Source: Sipunculus nudus
Taxonomy: Eukaryota; Annelida; Sipuncula; Golfingiida; Sipunculidae
Assembly (NCBI GenBank): GCA_026874595.1
Contig: CM049310.1
Coordinates: forward strand, 22,048,058-22,112,057
Direction: 5' to 3'
Length of the DNA: 64,000 bases
Shown: in pieces, positions 10,681 through 23,397 of the stretch
Layout of the letters: each line of letters begins with the position of its first letter
Position numbering within the stretch: the stretch's first letter is position 1
Notes under the pieces: model-generated
Seen by the model: only the letters and a program-made list of their open reading frames with translations
Told to the model about the DNA's origin: nothing
Databases searched by the model: none
Made by a program: the position numbers and the translations under genes

Positions 10681-11200
10681 GGCCATCTGTATAACAAAAG
10701 CAGCTTTATTACTCTCATTTTGCCCTATTTTTAATTCCACGACAGATCAAAACCAATCTTCTTTACCTTGGCTGGCAATTCTTTTATGATATATTTGAAT
10801 GAATAATACAAAACCTTAAAGATTTCAGTTTACTGGTGACAGAGGGACAAAAAATAAAATTGGCCATTGTTTGTAAATGCTACGACTTAATAATAATACA
10901 CTTTGGACATCAGAGACGGGTAAAAGGCCAACTATTTATATTTAAGGGGAAAGAATAAAGGAACATTTTTTAAAACTTCCGCCAGGGCTTACGTAATTAA
11001 TAAAATCGCAAAAGAGGCTCATCAGGAGATACAGAAACACTGTGCCTTTAAGATGTAAACATTCTACCACTGGACTGCCAACTAAAAAAATGAATATTTC
11101 CATTAGAATGTAACTGAGGGTGGTCAACTGGACATAGTAAAGCGTGAATCTGGGATCAGGAGAGGAGTTTCATCGGAAATAATTTGTAGCTTAGCTGCCT
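10681..11200. other. Intergenic, nothing recognised
   Basis: AT-rich sequence with only short non-coding-like open frames. Confidence 0.4.
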
Positions 11201-11204
11201 GAAA

Positions 11205-11800
11205 GTCATCTGAGCTGCAGTGATCACTTTTTGACCGTGAGCCGTCTGTCCGTATGTCTGTCTGTCTGTCCGTCCTTCCGTTAACAGGGCACAACTCGTA
11301 ACCGTTAGACCTGGAATCTTCTAACTTGAAATCCAGGGAGGTCCATGAAAATCTGCATTGAAACCTGAAATAAAGTCTCTGTTACCCATGTCATCCGGGC
11401 TTTGGGACTCGTAAACCCCCAACCCCCCCCACCAGAATGATAACAAACGGAATGAAACAAAAGCTCCAGTATCTGAATACCTAATGTATTGATCGTCATG
11501 ATTCTTTTCATGCAATTTATTTATGGAATGTTTCGTCGGTTCTTTCAGACTTGTGGCTCCAACTGTATTTTTTCTCAATTTTTACGCAATTTTTTCTCTA
11601 TTTTTGAGACATTAAAAAAAGCAAGTTTCCGTTAAAAAGGTACAAACCGTAAACGTTGGACCTAGAATCTTCTAAGTTAAAATCAACTTTTTTTTAATCA
11701 AGGGAGGTTCATGAAAAATCTCCTTGGAAACCTGAAAATAGATTTGTGTTACCCATATCGTCCTAGCTTTAGGGCTCGTAAGTACCCCTGGATAATTGCA
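11205..11800. repeat. Dispersed repeat family B with two internal units
   Basis: The head GTGATCACTTTTTGACCGTG with CTGTCCGTCC and GTTAACA is shared with 16975-17030. It is followed by two diverged units of about 140 bp (about 11285-11425 and 11640-11790) built on the phrases GTTAGACCTNGAATCTTCTAA, GGGAGGTYCATG, TCTCCTTGGAAACCTGAAA and TTACCCATRTC. The same units recur at 17.0-17.6 kb. No coding capacity or terminal repeats were found. Confidence 0.65.
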
Positions 11801-12426
11801 AAATGAAGATTTTGGGCACACTGAGAGTCATGTTACACATTGTTCAAGGTTCCTTGAATTCAGCTGAGGGTCTTGGCCCATTGGCCACTTGTTTCTCTTT
11901 GATAAGAATCCAGGGCAACATAAATTCATTAATTCAAATGCCTGTTCAAACAAAATTCATGAAAACACAAGAAACAAAAAAAAAAGGAAAATGTTTGCAC
12001 CTTGACACGACAAAGCAGCGGCATAGTATAATTTTAATGTGTTCGCTGACTCGATCATCTGTTATTTTTGTTCTTTATAAAAATAATTATCGGTTTTATT
12101 TTTTTTTATTTTTGCAGGACCTTTTATTATATTAAGACACTCTTGGTTAAATAAAATGTTTTGCGTGCCAGCTAACATTTTGTAGATAAGAAATAAGGCA
12201 GATACGTATGCTTTTTATAAGTCTGGCTGGGCCGCGTGCATGACCTCCATTCTGAATATGTCCGTCTCATAATATGACTGTTTAACAAAATTGAAAGCGT
12301 TTTAGTACGGACAATTTGGATGAATGTCTCGTGTAAAGAGAAATCCCTGATTGATACTCTCTGTATATTGAGGGTGCTTTATGTTTTCATTAAAAAGGTT
12401 TCATTTGGTTAACTGTATATAAGAGG
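11801..12426. other. Intergenic, nothing recognised
   Basis: A 110-codon open frame at 11803-12135 ends in Leu/Phe-rich low complexity and shows no domain. Nothing else is seen. Confidence 0.4.
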
Positions 12427-12774
12427 CAGGGGCCGATTAATTGGGGTGCGTAGCGAGCTGCAATAAGCTCATGGTAAGTAAAGGATGCTTTGCTATAGAA
12501 AATGATCCGAGCACTATCCACCTATTTATTCACACTAATTCATGTACAGCAGAGGTTGGTGAGCTTCGGCCCGCTGGACGATTGTGGGTCGCGAGGTCTT
12601 CTTGTGCTGATCAACTTTATGGCATAATTGTATATGGTTTAACTTTTCAGATTTTTAGATCGAAAACAGGGTGCGCGCCCCCTTCACCCCTCCGAATCCA
12701 ACAATATAATACTTGTTTACGGGTACACCATTTATAAATTTTATGAAAGGGCCCCTGCTTAAAGTGCGCCCCTG
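12427..12774. mobile_element. hAT-like non-autonomous DNA transposon (348 bp)
   Basis: Both ends begin CAGGGGC read inward (CAGGGGCCGATT at left, CAGGGGCGCACT from the right). They are flanked by ATAAGAGG (12419-12426) and ATTAGAGG (12775-12782), a 7-of-8 match to an 8-bp target duplication, the hallmark of hAT elements. Inside at about 12549 a further CAGAGGTTGGTGAGCTTCGG resembles the tip of another hAT family, so the copy may be nested. No transposase is encoded. Confidence 0.5.
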
Positions 12775-12988
12775 ATTAGAGGGTTAATTGGTATAAAGGT
12801 TCTGTATTCTTCTGTACAAAGTCAGGAACAAATTATGCAGAAATCAGATTCATTAGGGCAGGCGGAAAGTCCATTAATATATTTATATCAAGTGTAATGG
12901 AAGAATGAGAAACGGGCATCTAAAACATATCTCATGCAGGGTACAATAGGTTTACGCCCAATAATCTGTTTGATTGAAGAAAACGTGA

Positions 12989-12992
<4 letters not shown>

Positions 12993-13076
<84 letters not shown>
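12993..13076. repeat. (TA)n microsatellite
   Basis: Over 80 bp of TA dinucleotides with a single interruption. Confidence 0.95.
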
Positions 13077-13078
<2 letters not shown>

Positions 13079-13189
13079 TACGGGCAAACTGTGTAATCAG
13101 GCATTACGTGCAATGACTGAAAATTTCAGACATTACATGAAATGATTGAATTATACCTGAGACGGGCCACTATACAACATACGCTCATG

Positions 13190-13256
13190 TAGCCACGCCC
13201 GGAGTCGAACCCCGGAGAGAACCCAGGGAGAGCCGAGCATATTACCACTACCGTGA
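13190..13256 (-). mobile_element. tRNA-like SINE remnant
   Basis: On the minus strand the sequence carries a good B box, GGTTCGACTCC (13203-13213), preceded by GGTAGTGGTAATATGCTCGG as an A-box-like start. The T stem pairs in only part of its positions and the anticodon arm is missing, so a working tRNA is excluded. Confidence 0.4.
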
Positions 13257-15090
13257 ATTTCATTCATTACATCATCGCAACCTGTTTACTATATGCTAGG
13301 CATTTGCCTAGTATTCTACGTACCTAGGCTAGGAAGACTACTATAATATTCATACTTCTTGGTATTTCTTTAGGATTGTCAATTGTCCAGTATAGATTTC
13401 CATAGGTGCTTTGTCATAGCAACAAGCGTTGTCGGTGAAATATGTATGTATCACACAGGAATCTTTTTTACACGTTGATGGAAACCGTTTTTGGTCATAC
13501 ATGATAATTCTTTCAATTACAGCTGTTCCAGCATAATTTATTGGTAACAGGTGTTCGTATTTTACGAAATATAACATATAAATGAACAATTCAAATTAAA
13601 TGGTTTCATAATATGCCAATTATTACTCTGTCTTTCAAGTTCTAGGATATCACGTTCTGGGATGTATCTCAGCAAAAAAATGAAATTGGTTGCAACTGGA
13701 AGCTTAAATAAGCCTAAATGTTGTTGAACAAGAGTTCCAAATACTCATACACGAAGCAAAGTTGCCAAGGAGTTAATGTTCACCAATAAACTAAAAGCAA
13801 ACGAACAGTGTCTCTTATTATGCACGGCCAGCGTTTTCGGAACCCCTCACTTTACCCCAGAAAATTTAACAACATTTTAATATGGTTTATTCGATTTCCT
13901 GAATCAGTTACGGTCGTTTGCTTCTGAATTGACAGTAAAGAGGTCATCAAATATTATCAAACTATATAACAGACTAAAACGTGAACCATTGGGCTTGAGC
14001 CTAAAGGGATAAAATGGCGTCTTGAAAATAAGAATGTAGACTTTCACAAAAACCTTAAAGTCTACTTAAAGTCTTATATTCCCGGACTTTCACTACAAAT
14101 TATCATTTTCTACTAATGAACAATCCGAATCAGAATGTTTCAATCGGTCATGATAATAAAATCTGATTTAAGAATCACGCAGCTCTTAAGCCAGCATGCA
14201 TATTGTAGGCAACCAGTTTTTGCAAAATGTCTGTCTTAACTTTCTAAACAAGTTATGCCATGTTTGTATCATTTACGTACCGGCAAACTTCGAAACCTCT
14301 GCTCCTGCTGTCTCGTAACTGGCGGTTCTCTGTAGAAGGTATTCCTTCCACTAATTAGACAATCTATGCACTCCAATAAGCACAGGACAACGCATTCGAA
14401 AAAAAATGATGTTCAACATATGAGCCCATGTTGAAAATCTAGAAAATGGGATTTAAAAATAGTTTTTAACATTTGAGATGCGAAACTCATGTATGTGTGT
14501 AAAACTTTAATGATGTGTCTGACTGTATTACAAGTGGACTGGCTTTAAATAATCTACGTTTTAACTTGAATATTTATATGAATTTCATTAATTAGGTTAA
14601 TTTTTCCACCGCTGTCAACAAGCTGAACACGCAACATCACACTGACGAAATCTGTAGAAAGGGAAAATAGTCAAAGGCCTTAATTTGTGCTTTAAAACCT
14701 TTGTCAAATTTGTGTAAAATTATTCAAAGCAAATCTTGGCAAGTCTCAAGGTCTATAGGAATAACATGCTATGTTAAGAACGCTATATGCTCGAACAAAG
14801 GCCCAGATCTAAATAGCAGTATCCACTCATCTGCACTCGATTACACACATTGAACTTAATTCAGTTTAAAGTCTTCTGAAGCATTATGCACAGACGCAAG
14901 CTTCCGTTCTTTTTGAGATCGTTGAACAACCCATGCGCTGTTCCGTCACATGTTTCGCTAACGCTATAGGGCTGCAACTTCACCCGGCGAAAAAAAGGTC
15001 GGCTTTGTGGCGGAGGCAATGATTATCCATGACTTGAGCTGAGTTGAGCTTAATGTAATCACATGAATTTGTGTTCAGCTGGACATGTGA
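13257..15090. other. Intergenic, nothing recognised
   Basis: About 1.8 kb of AT-rich sequence. Short open frames have no coding character and no repeats were defined. Confidence 0.45.
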
Positions 15091-15094
15091 TTAA

Positions 15095-15180
15095 CGGTGT
15101 CGGATACAGAAATTCGAGAACAGGGGGAGCTAATACTTGGTTAGCGGTTGATGCATGGTATATATATATATATTTAGTTC
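15095..15180 (+). repeat. Dispersed repeat C, copy 1
   Basis: GAAATTCGAGAACAGGGGGA followed by GCTAATACTTGGTTAGCGGT matches 33185-33235 (GAAATTCAAGAACAGGGGGC, GTTAATGCTTTTTTGGCGGT). Both copies then run into a TGGTATA sequence. Type of element unknown. Confidence 0.5.
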
Positions 15181-16925
15181 GAGTATCAGCCGAGGATCCG
15201 TGAGATTTTTCAAGGTCGACCAAAACCCAAGCTTGGCTGTGCAGGCTAAGGAAGGCCGTGCCTCACTAACAGACGAATGCGAATGTGAACGTCCTGTGAC
15301 ATATAAGATCATATGGCGCCCAATATCAGAAACGAAAAAGACAGGAAAGGGATGTTTTGACTGACCACACTAAAATGCAACAGTAATCGGTAATATATGC
15401 AATTCTTAAAAACCTTCATTATTGATACGACTTTTGAATACGAATTGAAATTTCCCAGTACATTAAAGTCAACCCATCGACCTAGTTGTACTCTTCATTA
15501 TACAAAGGGAATTCAAAATATATAAATCACACTTTATTAATAGCCATTTATAACAGTGGCAGCCTGGTCTGGTCAAAGCACATGCATTAGGAAAATAATT
15601 TTTACCGTTATTGCCACATCGAAGACAACGAAATTAAATGTTTGTCGATGCCAGTTGTTAGAGCTAGATTAAATGAGTAGAACATTATTAAAAATACATG
15701 AATTTAATTGAACAGTCGGTAACTATGATTATATCTCATACAGTCGTGTAGAAACATATGCAATTGAAGGACAGACCGACACGCCCATGCATGTATGTAT
15801 AAGGGATAAATCAAAAATAAATTATGAACCTCTCACAAAACCGATACCCTCGACGATGTCGGCATTTTGTCATGATCAATATCCTACTTTCAACCAGCTA
15901 GTGGTCAAAAGTTTAAATAATACGAGAAAATGTCTGCACAACACGAGGACCCTCAAGAAATGTGTTGTATAACAGATACACACTGAAATATACAGCGACA
16001 GGAGGATAGTTCCTGCAAAATGTACATTTCATTTTAAAAAATTTACTTCGTAAACCGCATAACCTATAAGTGAAACTCACATACCATTATATTTAAAAGA
16101 TATTGGGTGAAAATTGCGTCCCGTATACAATTTTACAAACAAAAATGAAACCGGTCACCTTAACTCCGACAGAATTCCTTAATAAACCGGGAAAATGACT
16201 TTCAGCGATTTTTTCAGCGATACCGTTTCTATAAAATACATTTGAATAAGAAATGTCATTTGATCATCGTTAAAGCCATCTGACGTGATCGAAGGAATGT
16301 CCCCAGGTTTTCCTCAATGAAGCATTCAATTTACTTTCAGCATTGTCAGATGTTAAAGCATACATCGGAACAGATATGGCTCATGTTCAAATTCCGCTTT
16401 AAATCCCCAAATCCTTACACTTGGGGCCACCATTACAAGACTTCAGCCGTCACAGATCAGGTTTTGCGGCGATGGTATTCCAAAACCTAATATATCATCA
16501 GTATAATCTGTTGATTACTATATATTTTGCCTAGCCTAAGACCATTATCTGGCTAAAAGGAAACGTCTAATAGAAAACATTTATAATTTTTTACACATAA
16601 AATAGTGATATCCTAGTGTGATTTTGTCAGGAGCTATCACCTTTTGCGTTGGCACTGTAAACTCTGCAGTAGCGTCAGACACAGGAAGAGCTCATGTGAC
16701 ATGGAATTCAATCTCAATCAAAATTAGGGGATACTGAAAAAAATGTGTAATTCAAGATTTAAAGAGTACATGTATTTTACTTAACTCGGTCAATAATGTC
16801 ACACTTGTACCAGCCAATCATATTGGGGCCTTGTCTGTGTTCTAGAGACAAAGCTCCCATAAAAATGTAAAACAAATACGTGATATTGTACATTTACTTC
16901 CTTACGCAGTGTTGTTACGTTACGT
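15181..16925. other. Intergenic, nothing recognised
   Basis: No gene or defined repeat. Open frames at 15155-15364 and 15787-15972 do not resemble known proteins. Confidence 0.45.
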
Positions 16926-16929
16926 GTTA

Positions 16930-17600
16930 ACTTGTTGAGTTAGTTTTTGGTTCAGCTGACTGTAATTCTTCTAAGTTATAGTGATCACCCTTTTACGCCG
17001 TCCGTCCGGCCGTCTGCCGTTAACAAGGCATAAATCGTTACCGTTAGACCTAGAAACTTCTTTCTGTACATGGAGGGAGGTCCTAGTCAAATCTCCTGGG
17101 AAACCTGAAATAAGGTCATGGTGACCTATATTCTGCGACCTATAGGAAAAAGAGCACCATGAATGTCAGATTGGCATAAATCTTATCTGTCAGGCCTAGA
17201 ATCTTCAAACGCAACTTTCTGGAAGGTTCCACGCAAATCTCCAGGGAAGCCTGAAATTAGGTCTTTGCGACATAGGTTTTGCGACTTCCAGACTGAAAAC
17301 ATTACTTTGAGCACCCAGACAGTCAAACATGGGCACAAATTTTATCCTTTTGGTCCAGAATCTTCTAATGTAACATTCTTCGAGGTTCTAAACAAATGAT
17401 TTTAGAAACATGAAATCAGGTCGCTATGACCTATATTCTGTGACCTATACGAACAAGATGTTATACGAGCACCTTAAATGTCAGATAGACACCAATTGTA
17501 CCTTTTTATGCAACATCAAGGGAGGTTCCTTAGGAACCTGAAATTAGGTCATGGTGACCTTTTTTTCATGATTTTTTAGCACCCAGACAGTCAGACGGAG
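16930..17600. repeat. Dispersed repeat family B with about four internal units
   Basis: The head GTGATCACCCTTTTACGCCG with CGTCCGTCCGGCCGTCTG and GTTAACAAGG matches 11215-11290. Units at about 17030-17130, 17175-17300, 17330-17460 and 17480-17580 repeat the theme CCTAGAATCTTCTAA, GGGAGGTTC, AAATCTCCAGGGAAACCTGA, AATTAGGTCATGGTGACCTA. It is therefore a tandem array of a diverged ~150-bp unit behind a common head, present twice in the window with different unit numbers. Confidence 0.65.
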
Positions 17601-17995
17601 CACAATTAGTATCCACTAGGCCTAGCATCATCAAACATAACATTCTTCCATGCCCCCCCCCCCTTCTTCGCGGTCGCATCCAGTACTCTCTGTCCTCACG
17701 GTATATCACTAGGTCTAATAATGATTAAGTGTTCTAAAACACAGTCATGTAATTCCTTTCACTGAAATCTGCAGATTCGTAATTTATTTCAATAAACCGA
17801 GTTCTGTTTACATCCTTTTAAACCATCCCATTATTGTTAATATTTCAAATAAAGTAATTAATACATTTTATATTGATAATTCTACATTTCATTATATCCT
17901 GCAAATATGACAATTTATTATTCATTCATCTTGTACGATTGAAATTTCTAATTGGAATTAAAACAGTATTTTGTTGTGAGGAATTATTGTGAGGC

Positions 17996-17998
<3 letters not shown>

Positions 17999-18041
<43 letters not shown>
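17999..18041. repeat. (TA)n microsatellite
   Basis: Forty bases of pure TA repeat. Confidence 0.95.
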
Positions 18042-18046
<5 letters not shown>

Positions 18047-18439
18047 CGTATCTGTATAAGGTTTGCTAGAGAATAAATGGGACATTCAACAAATTTTCGC
18101 CGAATGGGCCAGGGATCCAACGAATTCCGATACTCAAACGTGATTTCTGAAGAGTAATCCGATTTTGAAATCTTAATCGTAACAATTTGAGGCAGAGTAG
18201 TATATGTAAAAGCCATATGAATTATACTTTTAATAACCACAACATAATGATATTTGTTGATTTTTTAATAAATAGTTCATAATCTGTATATTACATTAAC
18301 AAAATTAACCTTTATTGTAAATTACTTGACGAGAACTTGCCCGAATATTTTTTATGCTTAAAAAAAGACTCTTATTGAAAATCTACTTTATCACAATTAC
18401 ATATTTTTTATGAGTGTATTGTTGATGTCAGAGAGTCAT

Positions 18440-19090
18440 GTTATTTGGAACATTATATCAACCCAATGTCCTTCTGATTAATCTAATTAACTGTCCCGTA
18501 ATCGTTATCCATTTAATTTATTTTAATTACGCCCATTATTAGTTTGAAACACGTTCCAATTAATCGTTTTCACAGCAACTATGCACAGCTTCTCAGAGGA
18601 TTTTAATGTGTGGATGCTAGCATTTTTGAAATACATTTATTTATAACGGAGTATTCATGAACTTAAAGAAAGTGAATCCCAGGAGTTAGAAATGTTTATG
18701 ATAATGTGAAAATAATAAGCTTGCTTTTTATCTTACAGCGAAGAAAGATCATTATCTAGGAATCGATTTACAAACATATTTAACAGAAGGACCGAATCAC
18801 ATAAATAAGTGGCAAGGCTTTTAACATGTCTCTCTGAATGGAAATTAAATGCATTTACGTGCTAGGGGAACCTAATTTCTTCTGCCGTTACCGAGAGCCC
18901 ACTAAGCAAGCCTGGAATCTTAGCATTGATATCAGTTCAGGCTGGCAATAAAGTGGGCTCATAGGATCCAGCGCATTGGTGCATAATTTATCGAGTCCTT
19001 GGTGCCTGATCTTGATTAGCTGTTTAATTAATCACGTCTGCGTTTACACCCGTAAATATCAAAAGGCTATTCTTCTGTGCACGTCATGAG
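18440..19090. promoter_or_regulatory. Candidate conserved non-coding block
   Basis: Two neighbouring stretches (about 18450-18570 and 18850-19080) have balanced composition, no open frames, no repeat match in the window and many homeodomain-type cores (TTAATCTAATTAAC, TTTTAATTACGCCC, CCAATTAATCG, GTTTAATTAATCACG). This suggests a regulatory element, but only cross-species alignment could show it. Confidence 0.25.
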
Positions 19091-20025
19091 CAGTCAACCA
19101 TGCTGCGATTTCGGGAGCTTTAGCAAGTATTTTACTCTATTATTAAAGCGATAGCCCATATTACAGTCGACATGTCCTGTAAGATGAAAGCTAACACAAT
19201 CAGTGTTTTAATAGGTAAAAAGCCAGGGTAAAGCCGGCCAGTGTCCCAAATTAAGTACCACATATATACTGTATGAATCCAATGTGAATAAATCACAATC
19301 ACAAATACCCAACGTCAAAACGTTACGCATTTAACAAAAAAAATGTTAATTAGATGTTTTACGTTTAATGATATAATGGCATGGTAACCGGCATTCACGG
19401 TCTCCTTAAATGGGACATTGGACACCATCGGAAAGGATTTCTCAGCGTATCTATCAAGTTATAAAATACATCTAAATAAATGAAAACTTCATTTCCTAGC
19501 TTTATAATCGGTTTCGTTATTTGAGACAGGGTTTATTCAAATTCCTTTCAGTATTCTTATACTGTAATGCTACATGCTTAATACAGCAAACGTATATTGA
19601 TTATTCTAAAGGCCAATTAAGTTATTGACGAAGCCAGCCTGTCATCTATAGCTCATTTTCATTTATAATTAAATAAATAGATATAGAAATTATATATAGA
19701 TACATGTATATAAATAGATGTGTTGTAATTAAAATTGAATGGGAACTATATGTAACCAGGAGGAAGATGAGTTTTTAAATATATGACTAATACAGACCGA
19801 GGGGATGCAATGCTGCGAGGATATGACCTTTATTTATATAAAACTGGTAAGCGTTATGCGTCTTACCATCCGACACTCCACGATATCAGTCAGGTGAGCT
19901 AATAACAGACTCCACCTGTCTGACCTGTTATATTCATATTAACCATTTCAATGTCAAGTCCTTATTTTGGAAGGTCATCACAGGCACGTACTTATGATAT
20001 TCTACATTTTTGACTGGCAGGAACT
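19091..20025. other. Intergenic, nothing recognised
   Basis: AT-rich sequence without coding frames or defined repeats. Confidence 0.4.
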
Positions 20026-20027
20026 GA

Positions 20028-20260
20028 ATAAACTAGAAGATTGACATTCATACACCTTTGCAGGTGGTCTAGTATCTGAATTTATAAGTCAGACTGGTGA
20101 AATATATAGAGCATTGGCGGCTAGGGTATGGAATATATGTCAAACGGGGAATATATGTCAAACGGAAATTTGTAAAGTAGAACGGACCCTGTGAAAATCT
20201 GAAACCATCGGATGGGTGTGATAAATAAAGAATTTAAACTCAAGTTCAAATATTCTTAAA
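20028..20260 (+). repeat. Dispersed repeat D, copy 1
   Basis: AGAAGATTGACATTCATACA ... TTTATAAGTCAGACTGGTGA AATATATAGAGCATTGGCGG corresponds to 23398-23600. Inside it GGAATATATGTCAAACGG is directly duplicated at 20129-20165. Class of element unknown. Confidence 0.5.
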
Positions 20261-22590
20261 ATACTAAACTAGAGGAACTCTTATAAGAATTATTTTCTAA
20301 AAGTTTCTTTATGATAATAATAGTGATTTAGTCAAATTAAGTCGTTATCCGCGCTCTTTCTCTTAACTAAGTTTATTAACTTTTGGTATATAATTAAACC
20401 TCTCTCCATCCACTCTGAGAAAGAGAAAGAGACAGGAAGAGAGGGAGAGTGTGTGTGTGCATTTGGATTTATACGTATTTAATAAATATATTTTGAGAGA
20501 AAAATTGCAAATTAAGCCAATATGTATTATGGAATAAACTCTCCGATGAAAAATGTCACACTTTGGTTTGACGTAATGCGTTATTCAAATTATACCGTAG
20601 TGTGTAAGACTAGTTGAATGCTTCCATTGTGGCAGAATATGCCGGCTGACAATGAACTATCATTGTTGGTCAAAACGTCTTCCGAATATGATCAGGAGAA
20701 CCAACAATCATATAACCCGATGTTTTATATATTATTTTTGATAAAAAAAATAAAATTTTGATTATCCTTACAGGACCGTTTTCCTTTTGTTACATAACTG
20801 TTGCGCGTTTCATGAAAATTGCATTTCAAGATGAATTTCCAGCATAATATTTTTTTTATATATTTCTGGCGGAGATGAAATAAAGTACATGTATACAAAG
20901 GAAAAAATTAAAATGTCGGACTAAATAATTTGGAAGATGAAACCAGAAAAGCTTAACCTTATTTCTGACAAAGGTGATAATGGGCAGCCACAACCCTCTC
21001 CAATGATGTTAACAGCTTAAAACTAAACGACACTGAATTAGCCGTTTACCATGCCAATATTTCATGTCACTTAAAATGTCTCACTGAAATTAAAAAAAAA
21101 TGCATATAGATTTGGCGTGGGTTGTTGTGAATTTACATCGGACTCGCACAGTATTTATGTGGAACTCAGTTTTGAATACCCACGGTTTTTGGGTGGTAAA
21201 TTAAGATAACCTCGCCATTATACTGAAGTTAAAAGTCAAATCCGAAACAAAATGTTACAGATGTTTTTGCATGCTGACCAAAAGGTCTGTATAAATGAAC
21301 ATAAAAATTCCATGTGATCAAACGAGTGGAACTTGACGTCGATTAATCAACGAATTAATTACCGTTGTAGCATTGACGCTAATTTTGTTAGATATCAAGT
21401 TATCTAGTACTAATATGTATCTGAACAAATTTGTGCAACATGTGAGCACTTTTTCTGTGTTATAAACTATTTTCTGACGGATTTACATGTCAACATTGCA
21501 AATGCCTATCATGCATTGGTTAATTGTATATGCAGTCAAACTCATTTCATGAATATAAAGTTACCTGGCTCAAAAACTTGGTCGTGCTCTAACAATATGC
21601 TCCAGAAACATACATCATGACAAGTCGTAACAAGTGTTAGCTATGACAAAATGACACTCAGGATCTTAAAATAATCTGCGAGTCATGATGCAAGACTTTA
21701 TATAACACCCATTATAAGGGTATTTGGCATTAAAGGCTTATATGATCGAGTTATATTTGCTAAATAATGAATAAAAAATGGTTACACAAATATTTATTAC
21801 ATTAATTGCCTCCTGTCATCTCTATGCCACCGATTCACAAAGAAGCTGTCAAGCCGTCATGAGAGACGCAGAGACAAACTTTCAGAGTAAAACCAGCCTC
21901 GTTATTAATAACTGCTGCATGAGTACACGTACGTCACTAAATGTCTTACGTCGGATGAAATGACATTTCGACAAGTAGATGAAAATGAAAAAGTACTTTT
22001 GGAAAAGGCGTGCACATCTGCATATACTAGAATTGATATAATATAAATTAGTATAATCCCCAAAAAGATGTAGCTTAATCAGCCAGAGCAAGCAGCAAGC
22101 ACTGTAAATTACATGTTTGACCTTTTTAGATGCAGACAGGCTTCACAAATAGGTAAGATAAATCTTGAAGATAATGGATAAATTCAAAAATATTTCGAGT
22201 AAATCAGTTCATTTCGAGTAAATCAGTACATTTTTAAGAGAAATGATTGAGGTTTTTATCAAGTAGATTTGGCATTAATTCACATTACCAGCCGATCCCC
22301 GGTGGATTTTAGTAACGAAGCCAGGCCGAATCAAAATATGTCTGTGCGCCTACAGAACGCCGTTTGTAGCTCGCCAGACGGTCAGCGACTTGGGGTCAGC
22401 GACATAGTGGTCTGCTATGAATTCCGACAGGAGCTCGCGCTATTCCCCTGTTTGTTGGCCATCTTGGGAAGAACGACCGAGCGCCTACAGTAAGCATAAT
22501 TCTGACCGGGCATTATAATGGTCATGAAGGCCTATGGACATCTGTCCACTAAGCTTAATTGAAATGCAAGATACCCACCTACTAATACTG
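20261..22590. other. Intergenic, nothing firmly recognised
   Basis: A GC-richer patch at about 22290-22500 holds a 74-codon plus-strand frame with the phrase GCGCCTACAG at two points, the second followed by TAAGC (a splice-donor-like CTACA|GTAAGC). I do not recognise the product and do not claim a gene. Confidence 0.3.
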
Positions 22591-22599
22591 GACCTCACA

Positions 22600-22850
22600 A
22601 ACACCCCCTAATGCCTGGCCTGTCATTGTCCAGCAGGTTAAGGACACATTTTGTTCTCCCAGCCGTCAGACCAAGCAGGGAAGGCTTGTTTCGGCTTAAT
22701 GATCTCGTCGCAGAAAACGGTTAATTTTTAATGATTTTACGTTAAACCAGTCCATGATGAAAGGACGAAGTTGCATGTAAAATATTATGACGATCAATGC
22801 ATCAGTTGTTCATATACTGGAGCTTTTGTATCAACTTTTTAATTATTCTG
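22600..22850. other. Unclassified block with a fragment related to the neighbouring MITE
   Basis: At 22808-22851, TGGAGCTTTTGTATCAACTT and TTTAATTATTCTGG match the interior of the MITE at 23295-23330 (CGAGCTTTTGAATCAAATTT, TGAATTATTCTG). The terminal repeat itself is absent here, so this is a partial relic. The preceding 200 bp look single-copy. Confidence 0.4.
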
Positions 22851-23024
22851 GGAGGAATTTTTTAGCACCATCGTGGGATTGTTATTTATATCCGCCCAAT
22901 GAGAGTACCGCCGAACTGTGGACAATCAACGATGATGCTCGGAACCCTCTCGGGCCACGCTTACTTGCATGGAGGGGAAGACCCTGAAACGCTGTCCGCT
23001 CAACCTGATTAAAAAGCCAATTAT

Positions 23025-23367
23025 ACGCGGCCAGGAACCGTAACGCGAGTTAGTTTTGTGTCAGACGAAACCATCTGGTTCAATTTTATGTGCATACAAA
23101 ATATGTGCGTACAAAATATAAGTTCGTAACATGCTGTCGGTAGGTTAGAAATGGATAGTGTATACAGCTGGTCACTCGGGGTCCTCCGTCAGTCGTTTCA
23201 TACCTTGTATATTTATATTACTATGTGTAGCTTAAGGCTATATAGGGGTCATTTAGACATGTTTTGATAGAAATTTCAAGAGCCTGTGTTCAGACACTCG
23301 AGCTTTTGAATCAAATTTTGAATTATTCTGACACAAAACTAACTCGCGTTACGGTTCCTGGCCGCGT
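23025..23367. mobile_element. MITE with perfect 41-bp terminal inverted repeats
   Basis: The left end 23025-23065 begins ACGCGGCCAGGAACCGTAAC and is repeated perfectly in inverse orientation at 23327-23367 over 41 bp. The six bases AATTAT directly flank both ends (23019-23024 and 23368-23373), as a target-site duplication. The 261-bp interior is non-coding. Perfect TIRs imply recent insertion or gene conversion. Superfamily is unknown to me; a TTA-type or TA-type target within AATTAT is also possible. Confidence 0.85.
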
Positions 23368-23397
23368 AATTATTATTTTTCGTCATTAAATTATTTT

